Source: Variovorax sp. J2L1-78
GTDB lineage: Bacteria; Pseudomonadota; Gammaproteobacteria; Burkholderiales; Burkholderiaceae_C
NCBI RefSeq assembly: GCF_030317205.1
Contig: NZ_JASZYB010000002.1
Location: 734,501 to 798,500 of the forward strand
Direction of reading: 5' to 3'
Length of the DNA: 64,000 nt
In this document: piece after piece, positions 8,521 to 17,666 of the stretch
Position numbering within the stretch: position 1 is the first letter of the stretch
Layout: each line of letters begins with the position of its first letter
Made by a program: the position numbers and the translations under genes
Notes under the pieces: model-generated
Told to the model about the DNA's origin: nothing
The model's input: the letters and a program-made list of their open reading frames with translations, nothing else
Databases searched by the model: none

Positions 8521-9762
8521 TCAGCCGCCGCTCGGCGCCCGCGTGCCGGTGGGCTTCGGCAGGAACACGAAAGCGGCCGCGCCCGAGACCAGCAGGGCGG
8601 CAATGGTCAGCAGCACGCTCATGAACGGGTCGGCCCCGTGCGCCGATGCGACGGACGCCACCGCGCCGGTGAACCACTGCATCACCGCCACGCCGAGGAA
8701 CATCGCCATCGTGAAGACCGCCATCGCGCGGCCCGTCATCGCGGCCGGGTAGGCGGCCTTCACGTCCGCGTACTGCAGCACGATGTAGCCCGAGAGCACG
8801 CCGACCGCGATCAGGCCGGCCACGTCGAGCGCCGCCCCGGGGTTGAAGGCCATGACGCCGAAGATCGCCGCGACGCCCAGCGTGAAGCCGACGATCCAGC
8901 GCCGCCGCGCCGCGCCCGGGTCGAAGCGGCCGAACAGCACCGGCCCGAACATGCCGACCACCGACACCGCGATCGCCACATTGCCGCTCTGCACCAGCGA
9001 GAAGCCGTGCCGCTCGATCAGCAGCGGCCCGAGCCACAGCCCGCGCAGCGAGATGAAGGACGCGTAGGTCACCCACGCCAGCCCAATGATGCCCAGCGTG
9101 TGCGGCAGCGCGAACAGCGCGCCGTAGCTGCGCAGCGCGCCCAGCACCGACGGCCGCTCGGCCGCCGCCACCGGTGCCGGCGGCTCCTGCACCAGCCACA
9201 GGATCAGCAACCACGCGAGCACCGACACCGCCCCCAGCGCCCAGAAGCCGGTGCGCCAGGATGTCGCCTGCACCAGCCACGCGAGCGGCGTGCCGGTCAG
9301 CAGCATGCCCAGCGAACCGATGCCCAACGTGAGCCCCGACACCGCCGCGAAGCGTTCGGCCGGAAACTGCCGCGCGATGAACACCGTGCACACCAGGAAG
9401 GCCGGCGCGCAGCCGACGCCGATGAGCACCTGGCCCGCCACCAGCACCGGAAAGGTCGGTGCCAGCGCCGACACCGCCGCGCCGACGATCGCCAGCGGGA
9501 ACGCGGCCAGCACCGTGCGCCGCACGCCCTGCAGGTCGATGCCGATGCCCATCAGCAGCTGCAGCGCACCGAAGGCGAAGTGGAAGGCCCCGGCGAACAG
9601 GCCCAGCGCCTGGGCCGACAGGCCGAACTCGGCCTGCAGCGGCGCGGCCAGGATGGCGGCGACGGTGCGGAAGGCCTGGCTGAGGGCGAAGGCGCCGGTC
9701 AGGGCCAGCAGCATCAGCCAGGAAGAGCGGGGCGGGGTGTGTCTCGAGAGGCTCGTTGTCAT
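8521..9762 (-). CDS. MFS transporter
   Basis: A 413-residue 12-helix major facilitator protein: hydrophobic segments begin at SWLMLLALTGAFALSQAF and run to the C-terminal VLLTIAALLVSGAAAFVFLP. The N-half motif is MGIGIDLQGVRRTVLAA. The first helix is followed by TVAAILAAPLQAEFGLSAQALG, a loop common in nitrate/cyanate-like and other anion carriers, but the substrate cannot be named. It stands alone: it converges with the TetR gene and is separated from the pirin gene by 45 bases on the same strand, so it could be the second gene of a pirin-MFS unit. Confidence 0.87.
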   Translation of the reverse strand: MTTSLSRHTPPRSSWLMLLALTGAFALSQAFRTVAAILAAPLQAEFGLSAQALGLFAGAFHFAFGALQLLMGIGIDLQGVRRTVLAAFPLAIVGAAVSALAPTFPVLVAGQVLIGVGCAPAFLVCTVFIARQFPAERFAAVSGLTLGIGSLGMLLTGTPLAWLVQATSWRTGFWALGAVSVLAWLLILWLVQEPPAPVAAAERPSVLGALRSYGALFALPHTLGIIGLAWVTYASFISLRGLWLGPLLIERHGFSLVQSGNVAIAVSVVGMFGPVLFGRFDPGAARRRWIVGFTLGVAAIFGVMAFNPGAALDVAGLIAVGVLSGYIVLQYADVKAAYPAAMTGRAMAVFTMAMFLGVAVMQWFTGAVASVASAHGADPFMSVLLTIAALLVSGAAAFVFLPKPTGTRAPSGG

Positions 9763-9807
9763 TCTTGTCGCGCGCAGACCGGTCGGTGGCCGGCGGCGAC
9801 AGCGAGC

Positions 9808-10884
9808 CTAACCGTTCGTGGCGTGGGTGGCTGTCGCGCCCGGCGCCGGTCGCTCCTCGCGCCCGTCCGGATGCCGCGCGAAGCGGGCCGGGTCGGTGCC
9901 GTGCACCGGCGCCTCGTCCTTCCACGGCCAGCCGCCGAACTGGGTGCGGCGGTAGTCGGCCATGGCCTGCGCGATCTCGGCCTGCGTGTTCATCACGAAC
10001 GGGCCGTACTGGGCCACGGGCTCGGCGATCGGCTTGCCCTGCAGCACCAGGAACTCGCCCACGGCATCCCCGTTGACCAGTTCGACCGCCTGGTCGGCGC
10101 GCAACTCGATGGCCGCGTGGCTCGCGACATCGCGGCCACCCACGGTCACCGACGTGCCTTTGAAGAAGTAGAGGCTGCGGCGCGTGCCCCGGCCTTGCGC
10201 GGCGGGCAACGTCCAGCGCGCGCCGGGCGCCATGCGGATCGTCCAGATGGCCACGTCGGCGTCATCCTGTGCGGCCCATGAATCGGGCGGCGGCGCGAGC
10301 GGGCCGCTGGCCTGGCCCGGCGCGGCGTCGATCGGGCCGATGCGGCCGGCCACGCAGGCCACGTCGGTCGTGCGTCCCGCGTCGTCGGTGGCGGTGAAGC
10401 GCGGCACGTCTTCGGCCCAGAACATGGTGAAGTGGGGCGCCACCATCTTGTGGCGCGCCGGCAGGTTGAGCCAGATCTGGAACAGCTCCAGCGGGTTGGG
10501 CGCGGTCGCGTCGAGCAGCGGGAACATCTCCGAGTGCACGATGCCCGCGCCAGCCGTCACCCACTGCACGTCGCCGCCGCCGAAGCGCGCCGCCGCGCCG
10601 AGCGAGTCGGCGTGGTCAATGAGGCCCTTGCGCACGATGGTCACGGTCTCGAAGCCGCGGTGCGGATGGCCGGGGAAGCCGGGAATGTCTTCGCCGTGGT
10701 ACATGCTCCAGCCGTCCTTGCGGCTGAAGTCCTGGCCGATGGCGCGGCCTTCGAGCGATACCGCGGGGCCCATCGCGCCGTTGCCGGCGGGATAGGCGTC
10801 GTCGTGGTACGCGCAGAACAGGAACGGGTCGATGGTCTCCCACGGAAAGCCGAGGGGCTTGATCTGGACGATGGGGTCGGTCAT
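9808..10884 (-). CDS. Pirin family protein (bicupin)
   Basis: A 358-residue pirin. The N-terminal cupin holds the metal motif around GFPGHPHRGFETVTIVRKG and HADSLGAAARFGGGDVQWVTAG, followed by GIVHSEMFP, which contains the remaining ligand His and Glu; the second cupin (VNGDAVGEFLVLQGKP) carries the usual pirin C-terminal domain. Bacterial pirins such as YhhW can have quercetinase activity, but for most the role is unknown. It is longer than the usual 230-300 residues because of extended loops and a proline/threonine-rich tail. The ATG at 10884 has no strong ribosome-binding sequence but fits the domain start. Confidence 0.88.
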   Translation of the reverse strand: MTDPIVQIKPLGFPWETIDPFLFCAYHDDAYPAGNGAMGPAVSLEGRAIGQDFSRKDGWSMYHGEDIPGFPGHPHRGFETVTIVRKGLIDHADSLGAAARFGGGDVQWVTAGAGIVHSEMFPLLDATAPNPLELFQIWLNLPARHKMVAPHFTMFWAEDVPRFTATDDAGRTTDVACVAGRIGPIDAAPGQASGPLAPPPDSWAAQDDADVAIWTIRMAPGARWTLPAAQGRGTRRSLYFFKGTSVTVGGRDVASHAAIELRADQAVELVNGDAVGEFLVLQGKPIAEPVAQYGPFVMNTQAEIAQAMADYRRTQFGGWPWKDEAPVHGTDPARFARHPDGREERPAPGATATHATNG

Positions 10885-11043
10885 GGCGGTGTCTTTCGAG
10901 TGAGCGCCGGCTGCGATGGTGGCGGCGATCCCCGGAATATGGGGTCGGTTCGGTGGAGCGGAAGGCCGACAGGGAGGACACCGTGTTCTGCATGTGGAAC
11001 GGCGGCCTGGTGCGACGCAGGCGGCCGGCTATGCTGTCCTCGC

Positions 11044-12075
11044 ATGTCCGTTGACGCCATCCTCGCCTCTTTCTCGAAATCGCTGAAGTGTGTCGCACTG
11101 GCTCTCGCATCGTCCGGCGCGGCGGGGGCGGCCGCCGACACCGCCTCCATCTGTCTGCAGACCGCAACGCAGGTCACCGCCTCACCCCGTGCCATCGCTT
11201 TCGCCACGGCTGCGCAGCAGGAACTTCAGGCCTTCGGCGGCCAGACGATCGACGCCGAAGGCCGGATGGTCGTCGCCGGCAACGCCGAGGCCGAAGACAC
11301 GCGCCGCAGTCTCGCCGACCGCCCGCCCTGGCAGCGCGTGCTCGGCTACTGGGCGGCGGTGGACCCTCAGGACGGCCTGCTGCCGTCGCAGGTGCGCTTC
11401 GGCGCGTGGCGGCCGGCCGACCGGCGCCTGCTGGTGCAGGCCATCGGCCAGGCGTCCGCCGAGCGGCTGCAGGGGCTGGGCGTGGGGCCGGACCAGGGGC
11501 TGGAGGCCTCGGAGGTGCGTGCCTTGCAGACGGCGGCCAACCGCGTCGCGGTGATCGACACGCCCTGGTCCGCCGCCTTCGTGAGCTGGCTCGCGCGGCA
11601 GTCGGGCCTGGTCGACGGCGAGTTCGTTTTCTCAGAGGCGCATGCCGACTACGCGGGCGCCGCGTGGCAGTCCGGCGAGGCGGAGGCGACGGGCGCACCG
11701 ACGCGCTACGCGATGCGTGCCTGTGACATCACGCAGACGCCACCGCGTGTGGGCGACCTGGTCTGCCAGGCGCGTGGTGCCCGCGCCGGGCTCGACACCT
11801 TCGCGCGCATCGGCGAGGTGCTGGCCGGGCGGCCCACCGGCGGCGTGGCCTTGCCGATGCATTGCGATGCGATCGTGGCGGTCGATGCGAGCGGCTTCGA
11901 CGCCGTAGGCGGCAACGTGCTGCAGTCGGTCACGCGGCGCCGGCTCGACTTCGCACCGGGCACCTCGGTGCTCGACGCGAGTTACCTGGCCGAGGGTTGC
12001 ACGGTGGGCACGCCCGGCTGCATCGACCGGCACCTGAGCCGGCAGCCCTGGTCGCTCCTGCTGCAGTGGCGGTGA
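11044..12075 (+). CDS. DUF2272 domain protein, exported
   Basis: A 343-residue protein with an N-terminal signal-like segment (residues 1-31, ending AAGAAA). The central part has the pattern of DUF2272 proteins: a PWSAAFVSWLARQSG helix followed by EAHADYAGAAW and, later, GDLVCQAR and LPMHCDAIVAVD, which resemble the Cys/His arrangement of amidase/peptidase folds of the NlpC-like or CHAP type. Assignment to DUF2272 is from memory of the family pattern. Two cysteine pairs in the C-terminal part (including GCTVGTPGCID) suggest disulfides in the periplasm. Function unknown. It converges with the DUF3297 gene. Confidence 0.7.
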   Translation: MSVDAILASFSKSLKCVALALASSGAAGAAADTASICLQTATQVTASPRAIAFATAAQQELQAFGGQTIDAEGRMVVAGNAEAEDTRRSLADRPPWQRVLGYWAAVDPQDGLLPSQVRFGAWRPADRRLLVQAIGQASAERLQGLGVGPDQGLEASEVRALQTAANRVAVIDTPWSAAFVSWLARQSGLVDGEFVFSEAHADYAGAAWQSGEAEATGAPTRYAMRACDITQTPPRVGDLVCQARGARAGLDTFARIGEVLAGRPTGGVALPMHCDAIVAVDASGFDAVGGNVLQSVTRRRLDFAPGTSVLDASYLAEGCTVGTPGCIDRHLSRQPWSLLLQWR

Positions 12076-12082
12076 CTCCGCC
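12068..12082. terminator. Small hairpin between convergent genes
   Basis: GGCGG-TGACT-CCGCC forms a 5-bp GC stem overlapping the stop codon at 12073-12075, in the 15-base gap between two convergent genes. It could act as a bidirectional terminator, but there is no T-run, so confidence is low. Confidence 0.3.
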
Positions 12083-12090
12083 GGGCGTTC

Positions 12091-12339
12091 TCAGCGGTAG
12101 AAGGCTTCGACCTTGCCCTTGAGCTTGAGCATCAACGGCTTGCCCTTGCGGTCGAGCGTCTTGCCGGCCGGTACCTTGATCCAGCCTTCGCTGACGCAGT
12201 ACTCCTCCACGTCGGCGCGGTCCTTGCCGTTGAAGCGGATGCCGATGTCGTGCTCGAACACGGCGGCGACATGGTGCGCGCTGCGCGGGTCGATGGAGAG
12301 GTGGTCGGGCAGGTCGGGGCGGGTGGTGGAATCGTTCAT
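12091..12339 (-). CDS. DUF3297 family protein
   Basis: An 82-residue small cytosolic protein. Its core HHVAAVFEHDIGIRFNGKDR and VEEYCVSEGWIKVPAGK match the conserved DUF3297 pattern found across proteobacteria; the C-terminus KGKPLMLKLKGKVEAFYR is basic. No function is known for the family. The ATG at 12339 is chosen because the conserved domain starts about 13 residues later; it lies 51 bases from the divergent glycosylase start. Confidence 0.82.
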   Translation of the reverse strand: MNDSTTRPDLPDHLSIDPRSAHHVAAVFEHDIGIRFNGKDRADVEEYCVSEGWIKVPAGKTLDRKGKPLMLKLKGKVEAFYR

Positions 12340-12390
12340 GGGGTCGGGTGAGTTCGAGCCCGCCATTTTCTCTGGGAAACTGCAGTCCCC

Positions 12391-12993
12391 ATGCCGCGCG
12401 CTTCGCATCCTCCCCTCGACCTCGATTTCGACGCGCCGTCCGAGGTCGTGGCGCGCGCGCTCATCGGCGTGACCTTGCTGGTCGACGGTGTCGGCGGCCG
12501 CATCGTCGAGACCGAGGCCTACGACCGCGACGACCCGGCCTCGCATACTTTCGGCGGGCCTACGCCGCGCAACGCGGCGATGTTCGGGCCGTCGGGCCGC
12601 GCCTACGTCTACCGCTCCTATGGCATCCACTGGTGCCTGAATGTCGTCTGCCGCGAAGCAGGCCACGGCGCCGGGGTGCTGATCCGCGCGATCGAACCCA
12701 CGATGGGCATCGCACGCATGCAGGCACGGCGCGGGCTCGACGATCTGCGCCTGCTGTGCGCCGGCCCAGGCCGCGTGGGGCAGGCGCTCGGCATCGACGG
12801 GAGCTTCAACGGCAAGGCGCTCGATGCGCCGCCCTTCGTGCTGATTCCGATCGATGGCGAGCAGCCCGCCGTGCAGGTCGAGGTCGGCCCGCGCATCGGA
12901 ATCTCGAAGGCGGCCGACGTGCCGTGGCGCTTCGGGGAGAAGGGGTCACGCTTTTTGAGCAAGCCCTTTCGGACCGTGCCGCGCGCGGTCTAG
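12391..12993 (+). CDS. mpg: DNA-3-methyladenine glycosylase (AAG/MPG family)
   Basis: A 200-residue base-excision repair enzyme that removes alkylated purines from DNA. Family features are clear: LIGVTLLVDGVGGRIVETEAY with the catalytic Glu in VETEAY, the SHTFGGPTPRNAAMFGPSGRAYVYRSYGIH region with the DNA-intercalating Tyr, and the C-terminal LLCAGPGRVGQALGID segment. Length is usual for bacterial AAG homologues. It is divergent from the DUF3297 gene and its end nearly touches the convergent efflux operon. Confidence 0.92.
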   Translation: MPRASHPPLDLDFDAPSEVVARALIGVTLLVDGVGGRIVETEAYDRDDPASHTFGGPTPRNAAMFGPSGRAYVYRSYGIHWCLNVVCREAGHGAGVLIRAIEPTMGIARMQARRGLDDLRLLCAGPGRVGQALGIDGSFNGKALDAPPFVLIPIDGEQPAVQVEVGPRIGISKAADVPWRFGEKGSRFLSKPFRTVPRAV

Positions 12994-12996
12994 CCC

Positions 12997-14481
12997 TCAG
13001 CCACCAGCGGGCTTGGGCGTGCTCACGTCGGCCGCCTGTTCCGTCGTCTCGCGCCAGCCACCCCCCAGCACCTTGTAGAGCGTGAGCCGGTTGGTCTGCT
13101 CGGTGAGCTGCAGGCTGATGAGCGACTGCTGCGCCGTGTACAGCGCGCGCTGCGCGTCGAGCACGTCGAGGTAGGCCGCGCCGCCGCTGCGGAAGAGCGC
13201 GTCGGACAGCTCGAAGGCGCGCGTCGTGGCAGCCACGAGCGACTGCTGCGCCGCCAGCCGCTCGCCCAACGTGCGCCGCGCGGCCAGGGCGTCGGCCACC
13301 TCGCGGAAGGCGACCTGCAGGGTCTTTTCGTAGCTCGACAGCTGGATCTGCTGCTGCGCCTGGGCCACGCCCAGGTTGGCGCGGTTGATGCCGCCGTCGA
13401 AGATCGGCAGGCTGATCGACGGCGCGAAGTTCCAGGCCGCGCTGCCGTCCGCGAACAGGCCCGACAGGCTGTTGCTCGCGGTGCCGGCCGAGCCGGTGAG
13501 CGTGATGCGCGGGTAGAAGGCCGCGCGTGCGGCGCCGATGTTGGCGTTGCTGGCGCGCAGCGCATGCTCGGCGGCCAGCACGTCGGGCCGTTGTTGCAGC
13601 ACCGACGACGGCAGCTCGGCCGGCGGCGCGAGCAGTTGCGCGGCCGGTGCCTGCGCCATCGCGGCCATCGGTGGCGGCAGCAGCTCGGCGGGCACCGTGG
13701 TACCGGCCAGCAGGTTGAGCGCATTGCGGCTCTGCTCGACCTGGCTGTCGAAGGCGGCCGCGTCGGCGCGCGCGGTGTCGACGGTGGTCTGTGCCTGCGC
13801 CAGCGCCAGGCCCGACTGCGCGCCCAGGTCGTAGCTGCGCTTGATCAGGTCGTAGGACTTCTGCCGCGTCGTCAGCGTGTCGCGCGCCAGCTGCAGGCGC
13901 TGCTGGTCGGTGGCCAGCACGAGCCAGGCGGTGGCGACTTCGGCCACCAGGCTCAGCTGGGTACCGCGACGCGCGTCCTCGGTCGCGAAGAAGCTCTCCA
14001 GCGCCGCGTCGCTCAGGTTGCTCACCCGACCGAACAGGTCCAGCTCGTAGCTGGTGAGCGCGAGGTTCACGTTGTACTGCGTCGCGATGCGCGCCTGCCC
14101 GCTGGCCGACACGCTGCCCGGCGTGCGGGCGCGGCTGCCGCCGGCCCCCAGTCCGATCGACGGGAAGGCGCCGGCACGCGTGACGCCGTACTGCGCCCGG
14201 GCGCGTTCGATGTTCAGCGCCGCCACGCGCAGGTCGCGGTTGTTGGCCAGCGTGAGCTCGACCACGCCGCGCAGCCGCGCATCGATGAAGAACTCGCGCC
14301 AGCCCAGGTCGCGCGCGGCGGGCACCGCAGACGCCAGGCCCGCGGGGGCGGAGGCCCAGGCCGCGGGCACCGGCGCCGCCGGCTGGGCGTAGCGGGGCGC
14401 CAGGTTGACGCAGCCCGACAGCAGCGCGGCCGGCACGGCCAGCGAAAGAAGGAATGGGCGAAAGCCGCGGTGCGTGCGCAT
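12997..14481 (-). CDS. RND efflux outer membrane channel (NodT/OprM family lipoprotein)
   Basis: A 494-residue TolC-like outer-membrane factor. The N-terminus is a lipoprotein signal with an LLSGC lipobox about 22 residues in, so it is probably acylated. Two homologous alpha-helical repeats of the family are present (VVELTLANNRDLRVAALNIE and VLQQRPDVLAAEHALRASNA), and the SISLPIFDGGINRANL motif marks the usual second repeat. It is the last gene of the three-gene operon; its ATG shares one base with the stop codon of the RND permease gene, so translation is likely coupled. Confidence 0.93.
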   Translation of the reverse strand: MRTHRGFRPFLLSLAVPAALLSGCVNLAPRYAQPAAPVPAAWASAPAGLASAVPAARDLGWREFFIDARLRGVVELTLANNRDLRVAALNIERARAQYGVTRAGAFPSIGLGAGGSRARTPGSVSASGQARIATQYNVNLALTSYELDLFGRVSNLSDAALESFFATEDARRGTQLSLVAEVATAWLVLATDQQRLQLARDTLTTRQKSYDLIKRSYDLGAQSGLALAQAQTTVDTARADAAAFDSQVEQSRNALNLLAGTTVPAELLPPPMAAMAQAPAAQLLAPPAELPSSVLQQRPDVLAAEHALRASNANIGAARAAFYPRITLTGSAGTASNSLSGLFADGSAAWNFAPSISLPIFDGGINRANLGVAQAQQQIQLSSYEKTLQVAFREVADALAARRTLGERLAAQQSLVAATTRAFELSDALFRSGGAAYLDVLDAQRALYTAQQSLISLQLTEQTNRLTLYKVLGGGWRETTEQAADVSTPKPAGG

Positions 14482-17400
14482 CAGTGGCTCCCTTGCTCGA
14501 TGGCCTGCACCGGCATCGCCGGTGGCGTGCGCTTGCTGCGGCGACGTTCCATGAAACCCCGGATCAGCACGAAGAACAGCGGGACGAAGAAGATGCCCAG
14601 CGCGGTGCCGAGCACCATGCCGCCCAGCACCGCGGTGCCGATCGACTGGCGGCCGCCGGCGCCCGCGCCGGTGCCGATGGCCAGCGGCAGCACGCCGAAG
14701 CCGAAGGCCAGCGAGGTCATCAGGATGGGCCGCAGTCGCAGCCGCACCGCCTCCAGCGTCGCGTCGATCACGCTCTTGCCCTGCTCCTGCAGTTGCTTGG
14801 CGAACTCGACGATCAGGATCGCGTTCTTCGACGACAGGCCCACGGTGGTCAGCAGGCCGACCTGGAAGTACACGTCGTTGCTCAGCCCGCGGGTCGAGGT
14901 GAAGAGCAGCGCGCCCACCACGCCCAGCGGCACCACCAGGATGACCGAGAAGGGCACCGACCAGCTCTCGTACAGCGCCGCGAGGCAGAGGAACACGAAG
15001 AGGATCGAGATGGCGTAGAGCATCGGCGCCTGCGCGCCCGACAACCGCTCCTGGTAGGACGCGCCCGAGAACTCGTAGCCGATGCCCGCGGGCATCTGCT
15101 TCATCACGTCCTCGACCGCCAGCATGGCCGCGCCGGAGCTCACGCCCGGTGCGGCATCGCCGACGAATTCATACGCCGGCGCGCCGTTGTAGCGGATGAG
15201 CTGTGGCGAGCCGTAGGTCCAGCGCGTGGTCGAGAAGGCGTTGAAGGGCACCATCTGGCCGAGCGTGTTGCGCACGCTCCAGCGGCCGATGTCGGCGGGC
15301 AGCATGCGAAAGGGCGTGTCGCCTTGCATGTAGACGCGCTTGACGCGGCCATTGTTCAGGAAGTCGTTCACGTAGGTGCCGCCCATCGCGGTCGACAGCG
15401 TGCTGTCGATCGCGGTGGTGGTGAGGCTCAGCGCACCGGCCTTGGCGTCGTCGATGTCGACAGCGAACTCGGGCGTGTCTTCCAGGTTGTTGCTGCGCAC
15501 GTTCGCCAGTTCGGGCCGCTGGCCCATCAGCTGCAGCGCCTGGTCGCGCGCCTTGAGCAGCGCGTCGTGGCCCAGCGCGTTCTGGTCCTTGAGGAAGAAG
15601 TTGAAGCCGGCGTTGGCGCCCAGGCCGCGCACCGCCGGCGGCAGCACGACGTAGATGCGGGCGTCGCGCACGGCGGCGAGGTCCCTGCTGCCGCGGCGGG
15701 CCACGGCGGCGGCGGAATGTTCCCTGCCCGGCCGGTCGGCCCAGTCCTTGAGCTTGACGAAGGCGCGCGCCGAACTCTGGTCGCCGTTCTGGCCGATGAT
15801 CAGGTTGATGGTCACGACCTCGGGCTGCTTCAGGAAGTAGTCCTGCACCTGCTGGAGCACCGGCTGCAGCCGCGCATTCGACGAACCCGGCGGCAGCGTG
15901 ACCTGCACCTGCACGAAGCCCTGGTCCTCGTCCGGCAGGAAGGAGGTGGGCAGGCGCATGAACATGATGGCCATCACGGCGCAGATGCCGAGGTAGACCA
16001 GCAGGCTGCGCTTGCCGCGCCGCACGATGCCGCCGACGATGCCCGTGTAGCGGTCGGCGCTGCGATCGAAGCGCGTGTTGAAGCCCGCGAAGAAGCGGTC
16101 GACGTAGCCGAACAGGCCCTTGCGCGGCGCGCCGTGCGGAGAATGCGCCCCCTTGGGCACCGGCTTGAGCAGCGTGGCGCAGAGGGCCGGCGTGAGCGTC
16201 AGCGCCACCAGCACCGACAGCACCATGGCCGAGACGATGGTGATGGAGAACTGGCGGTAGATCACACCGGTCGAGCCGCCGAAGAAGGCCATCGGGATGA
16301 ACACCGCCGACAGCACCAGCGCGATGCCGACCAGCGCCGGCGTGATCTCGGCCATCGACTTCTTCGTGGCCTCCTTGGGCGACAGGCCTTCCTCGCTCAT
16401 CACGCGCTCGACGTTCTCGACCACCACGATGGCGTCGTCCACCAGCAGGCCGATGGCCAGCACCATGCCGAACATGGTCAGCGTGTTGATCGAATAGCCG
16501 AAGGCCGAGAGCACGCCGAAGGTGCCCAGCAACACCACCGGCACCGCCACCGCGGGGATCAGCGTGGCGCGGAAGTTCTGCAGGAAGACGTACATCACCA
16601 GCACGACCAGCAGCATCGCCTCAGCCAGCGCCTTGACCACCTCGTCGATCGACGCGCTGACGAAGGGCGTGGTGTCGAAGCTCACGAAGGTCTCGAGCCG
16701 GTTCGGGAAGAAGGGCTGCAGCTCGGCGATCTTGGCGTTTACGTTTTCGGCCACCTGCACCGCGTTGGCGCCGTCGGCCAGCACGATGCCCAGGCCCGCG
16801 CCGGGCTTGCCGCCGAGCACCGAGCGCACCGTCAGGTTCTCGGCGCCCAGTTCGATGCGGGCGACGTCACGCAGCCGCACCACCGCGCCGTCGGCGGTCG
16901 CGCGCAGCACCACGTTGCCGAACTGCTCGACGGTGCGCAGCTTGCTGCGCGCGGTGATGGTGGCGTTGAGCTGCTGCTGCGACGCGGCGGGCAGGGCGCC
17001 CAGCTGGCCGGCCGACACCTGGGCGTTCTGCGCCTGCAGGGCGGTGTTCACGTCCGAGGGCATGAGCGAGTACTTGCGCAGCTTGTCGGGGTCGAGCCAG
17101 ATGCGCATCGCGTAGCCGGTGCCCAGGGTCTGCACCTCGCCCACGCCGTCGATGCGGCTGACCACGTCGACCAAGTTGCTGGTGATGTAGTCGCCCACGT
17201 CCACCGCGTCGGCGCTGCCGTCGCCGGAGAACATCGAGACGATCATCAGGAAGTCGTTGCCGCCCTTGATGACGAACACGCCGCGGGTCTGCACCTGCTG
17301 CGGCAGCCGGGCCATGGCGGGCTGCAGCTTGTTCTGCACCTGCATCTGCGCCACGTCGACGTTGGTGCCGGGCGCGAAGGTCAGCTGGATGCGCGAGACG

Positions 17401-17657
17401 CCCGACGAGTTGCTGGTGCCCTGCATGTAGAGCAGGTTGTCGATGCCGGTGAGCTGCTGCTCGATCACCTGCGTGACCGAGTCCTCCACCGTCTTGGCCG
17501 ACGCGCCGGTGTAGGTCGAGACGATGGACACGCGCGGCGGCGCGATGTCCGGGTACTGCTCCAGCGGCAGGGTGCGGATCGCCATCAGCCCCGCGAGCAT
17601 GACGATGATGGACAGCACCCACGCGAAGATGGGGCGGTCGATGAAGAACTGGGCCAT
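14481..17657 (-). CDS. RND efflux permease (AcrB/MexB, HAE1 family)
   Basis: A 1058-residue inner-membrane proton/drug antiporter. It starts MAQFFIDRPIFAWVLSIIVM as HAE1 pumps do, contains the IDNLLYMQGTSNSSG porter motif, the proton-relay Asp pair in TM4 (GLLVDDAIVVVENVERVM) and the SSKNAILIVEFAKQLQEQGK stretch in the C-terminal half. Length and order of porter and membrane domains are normal. It sits between the adaptor and the outer-membrane channel, giving a complete tripartite pump. Drugs or solvents exported cannot be told from sequence. No dedicated regulator gene is adjacent. Confidence 0.95.
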   Translation of the reverse strand: MAQFFIDRPIFAWVLSIIVMLAGLMAIRTLPLEQYPDIAPPRVSIVSTYTGASAKTVEDSVTQVIEQQLTGIDNLLYMQGTSNSSGVSRIQLTFAPGTNVDVAQMQVQNKLQPAMARLPQQVQTRGVFVIKGGNDFLMIVSMFSGDGSADAVDVGDYITSNLVDVVSRIDGVGEVQTLGTGYAMRIWLDPDKLRKYSLMPSDVNTALQAQNAQVSAGQLGALPAASQQQLNATITARSKLRTVEQFGNVVLRATADGAVVRLRDVARIELGAENLTVRSVLGGKPGAGLGIVLADGANAVQVAENVNAKIAELQPFFPNRLETFVSFDTTPFVSASIDEVVKALAEAMLLVVLVMYVFLQNFRATLIPAVAVPVVLLGTFGVLSAFGYSINTLTMFGMVLAIGLLVDDAIVVVENVERVMSEEGLSPKEATKKSMAEITPALVGIALVLSAVFIPMAFFGGSTGVIYRQFSITIVSAMVLSVLVALTLTPALCATLLKPVPKGAHSPHGAPRKGLFGYVDRFFAGFNTRFDRSADRYTGIVGGIVRRGKRSLLVYLGICAVMAIMFMRLPTSFLPDEDQGFVQVQVTLPPGSSNARLQPVLQQVQDYFLKQPEVVTINLIIGQNGDQSSARAFVKLKDWADRPGREHSAAAVARRGSRDLAAVRDARIYVVLPPAVRGLGANAGFNFFLKDQNALGHDALLKARDQALQLMGQRPELANVRSNNLEDTPEFAVDIDDAKAGALSLTTTAIDSTLSTAMGGTYVNDFLNNGRVKRVYMQGDTPFRMLPADIGRWSVRNTLGQMVPFNAFSTTRWTYGSPQLIRYNGAPAYEFVGDAAPGVSSGAAMLAVEDVMKQMPAGIGYEFSGASYQERLSGAQAPMLYAISILFVFLCLAALYESWSVPFSVILVVPLGVVGALLFTSTRGLSNDVYFQVGLLTTVGLSSKNAILIVEFAKQLQEQGKSVIDATLEAVRLRLRPILMTSLAFGFGVLPLAIGTGAGAGGRQSIGTAVLGGMVLGTALGIFFVPLFFVLIRGFMERRRSKRTPPAMPVQAIEQGSH

Positions 17658-17666
17658 CGTCGTTCC

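Noticed and set aside
9808..10884. Pirin as part of a stress or quercetin-degrading operon
   Set aside because: No supporting neighbour gene or motif; it stands with only an MFS gene, so no role was assigned.
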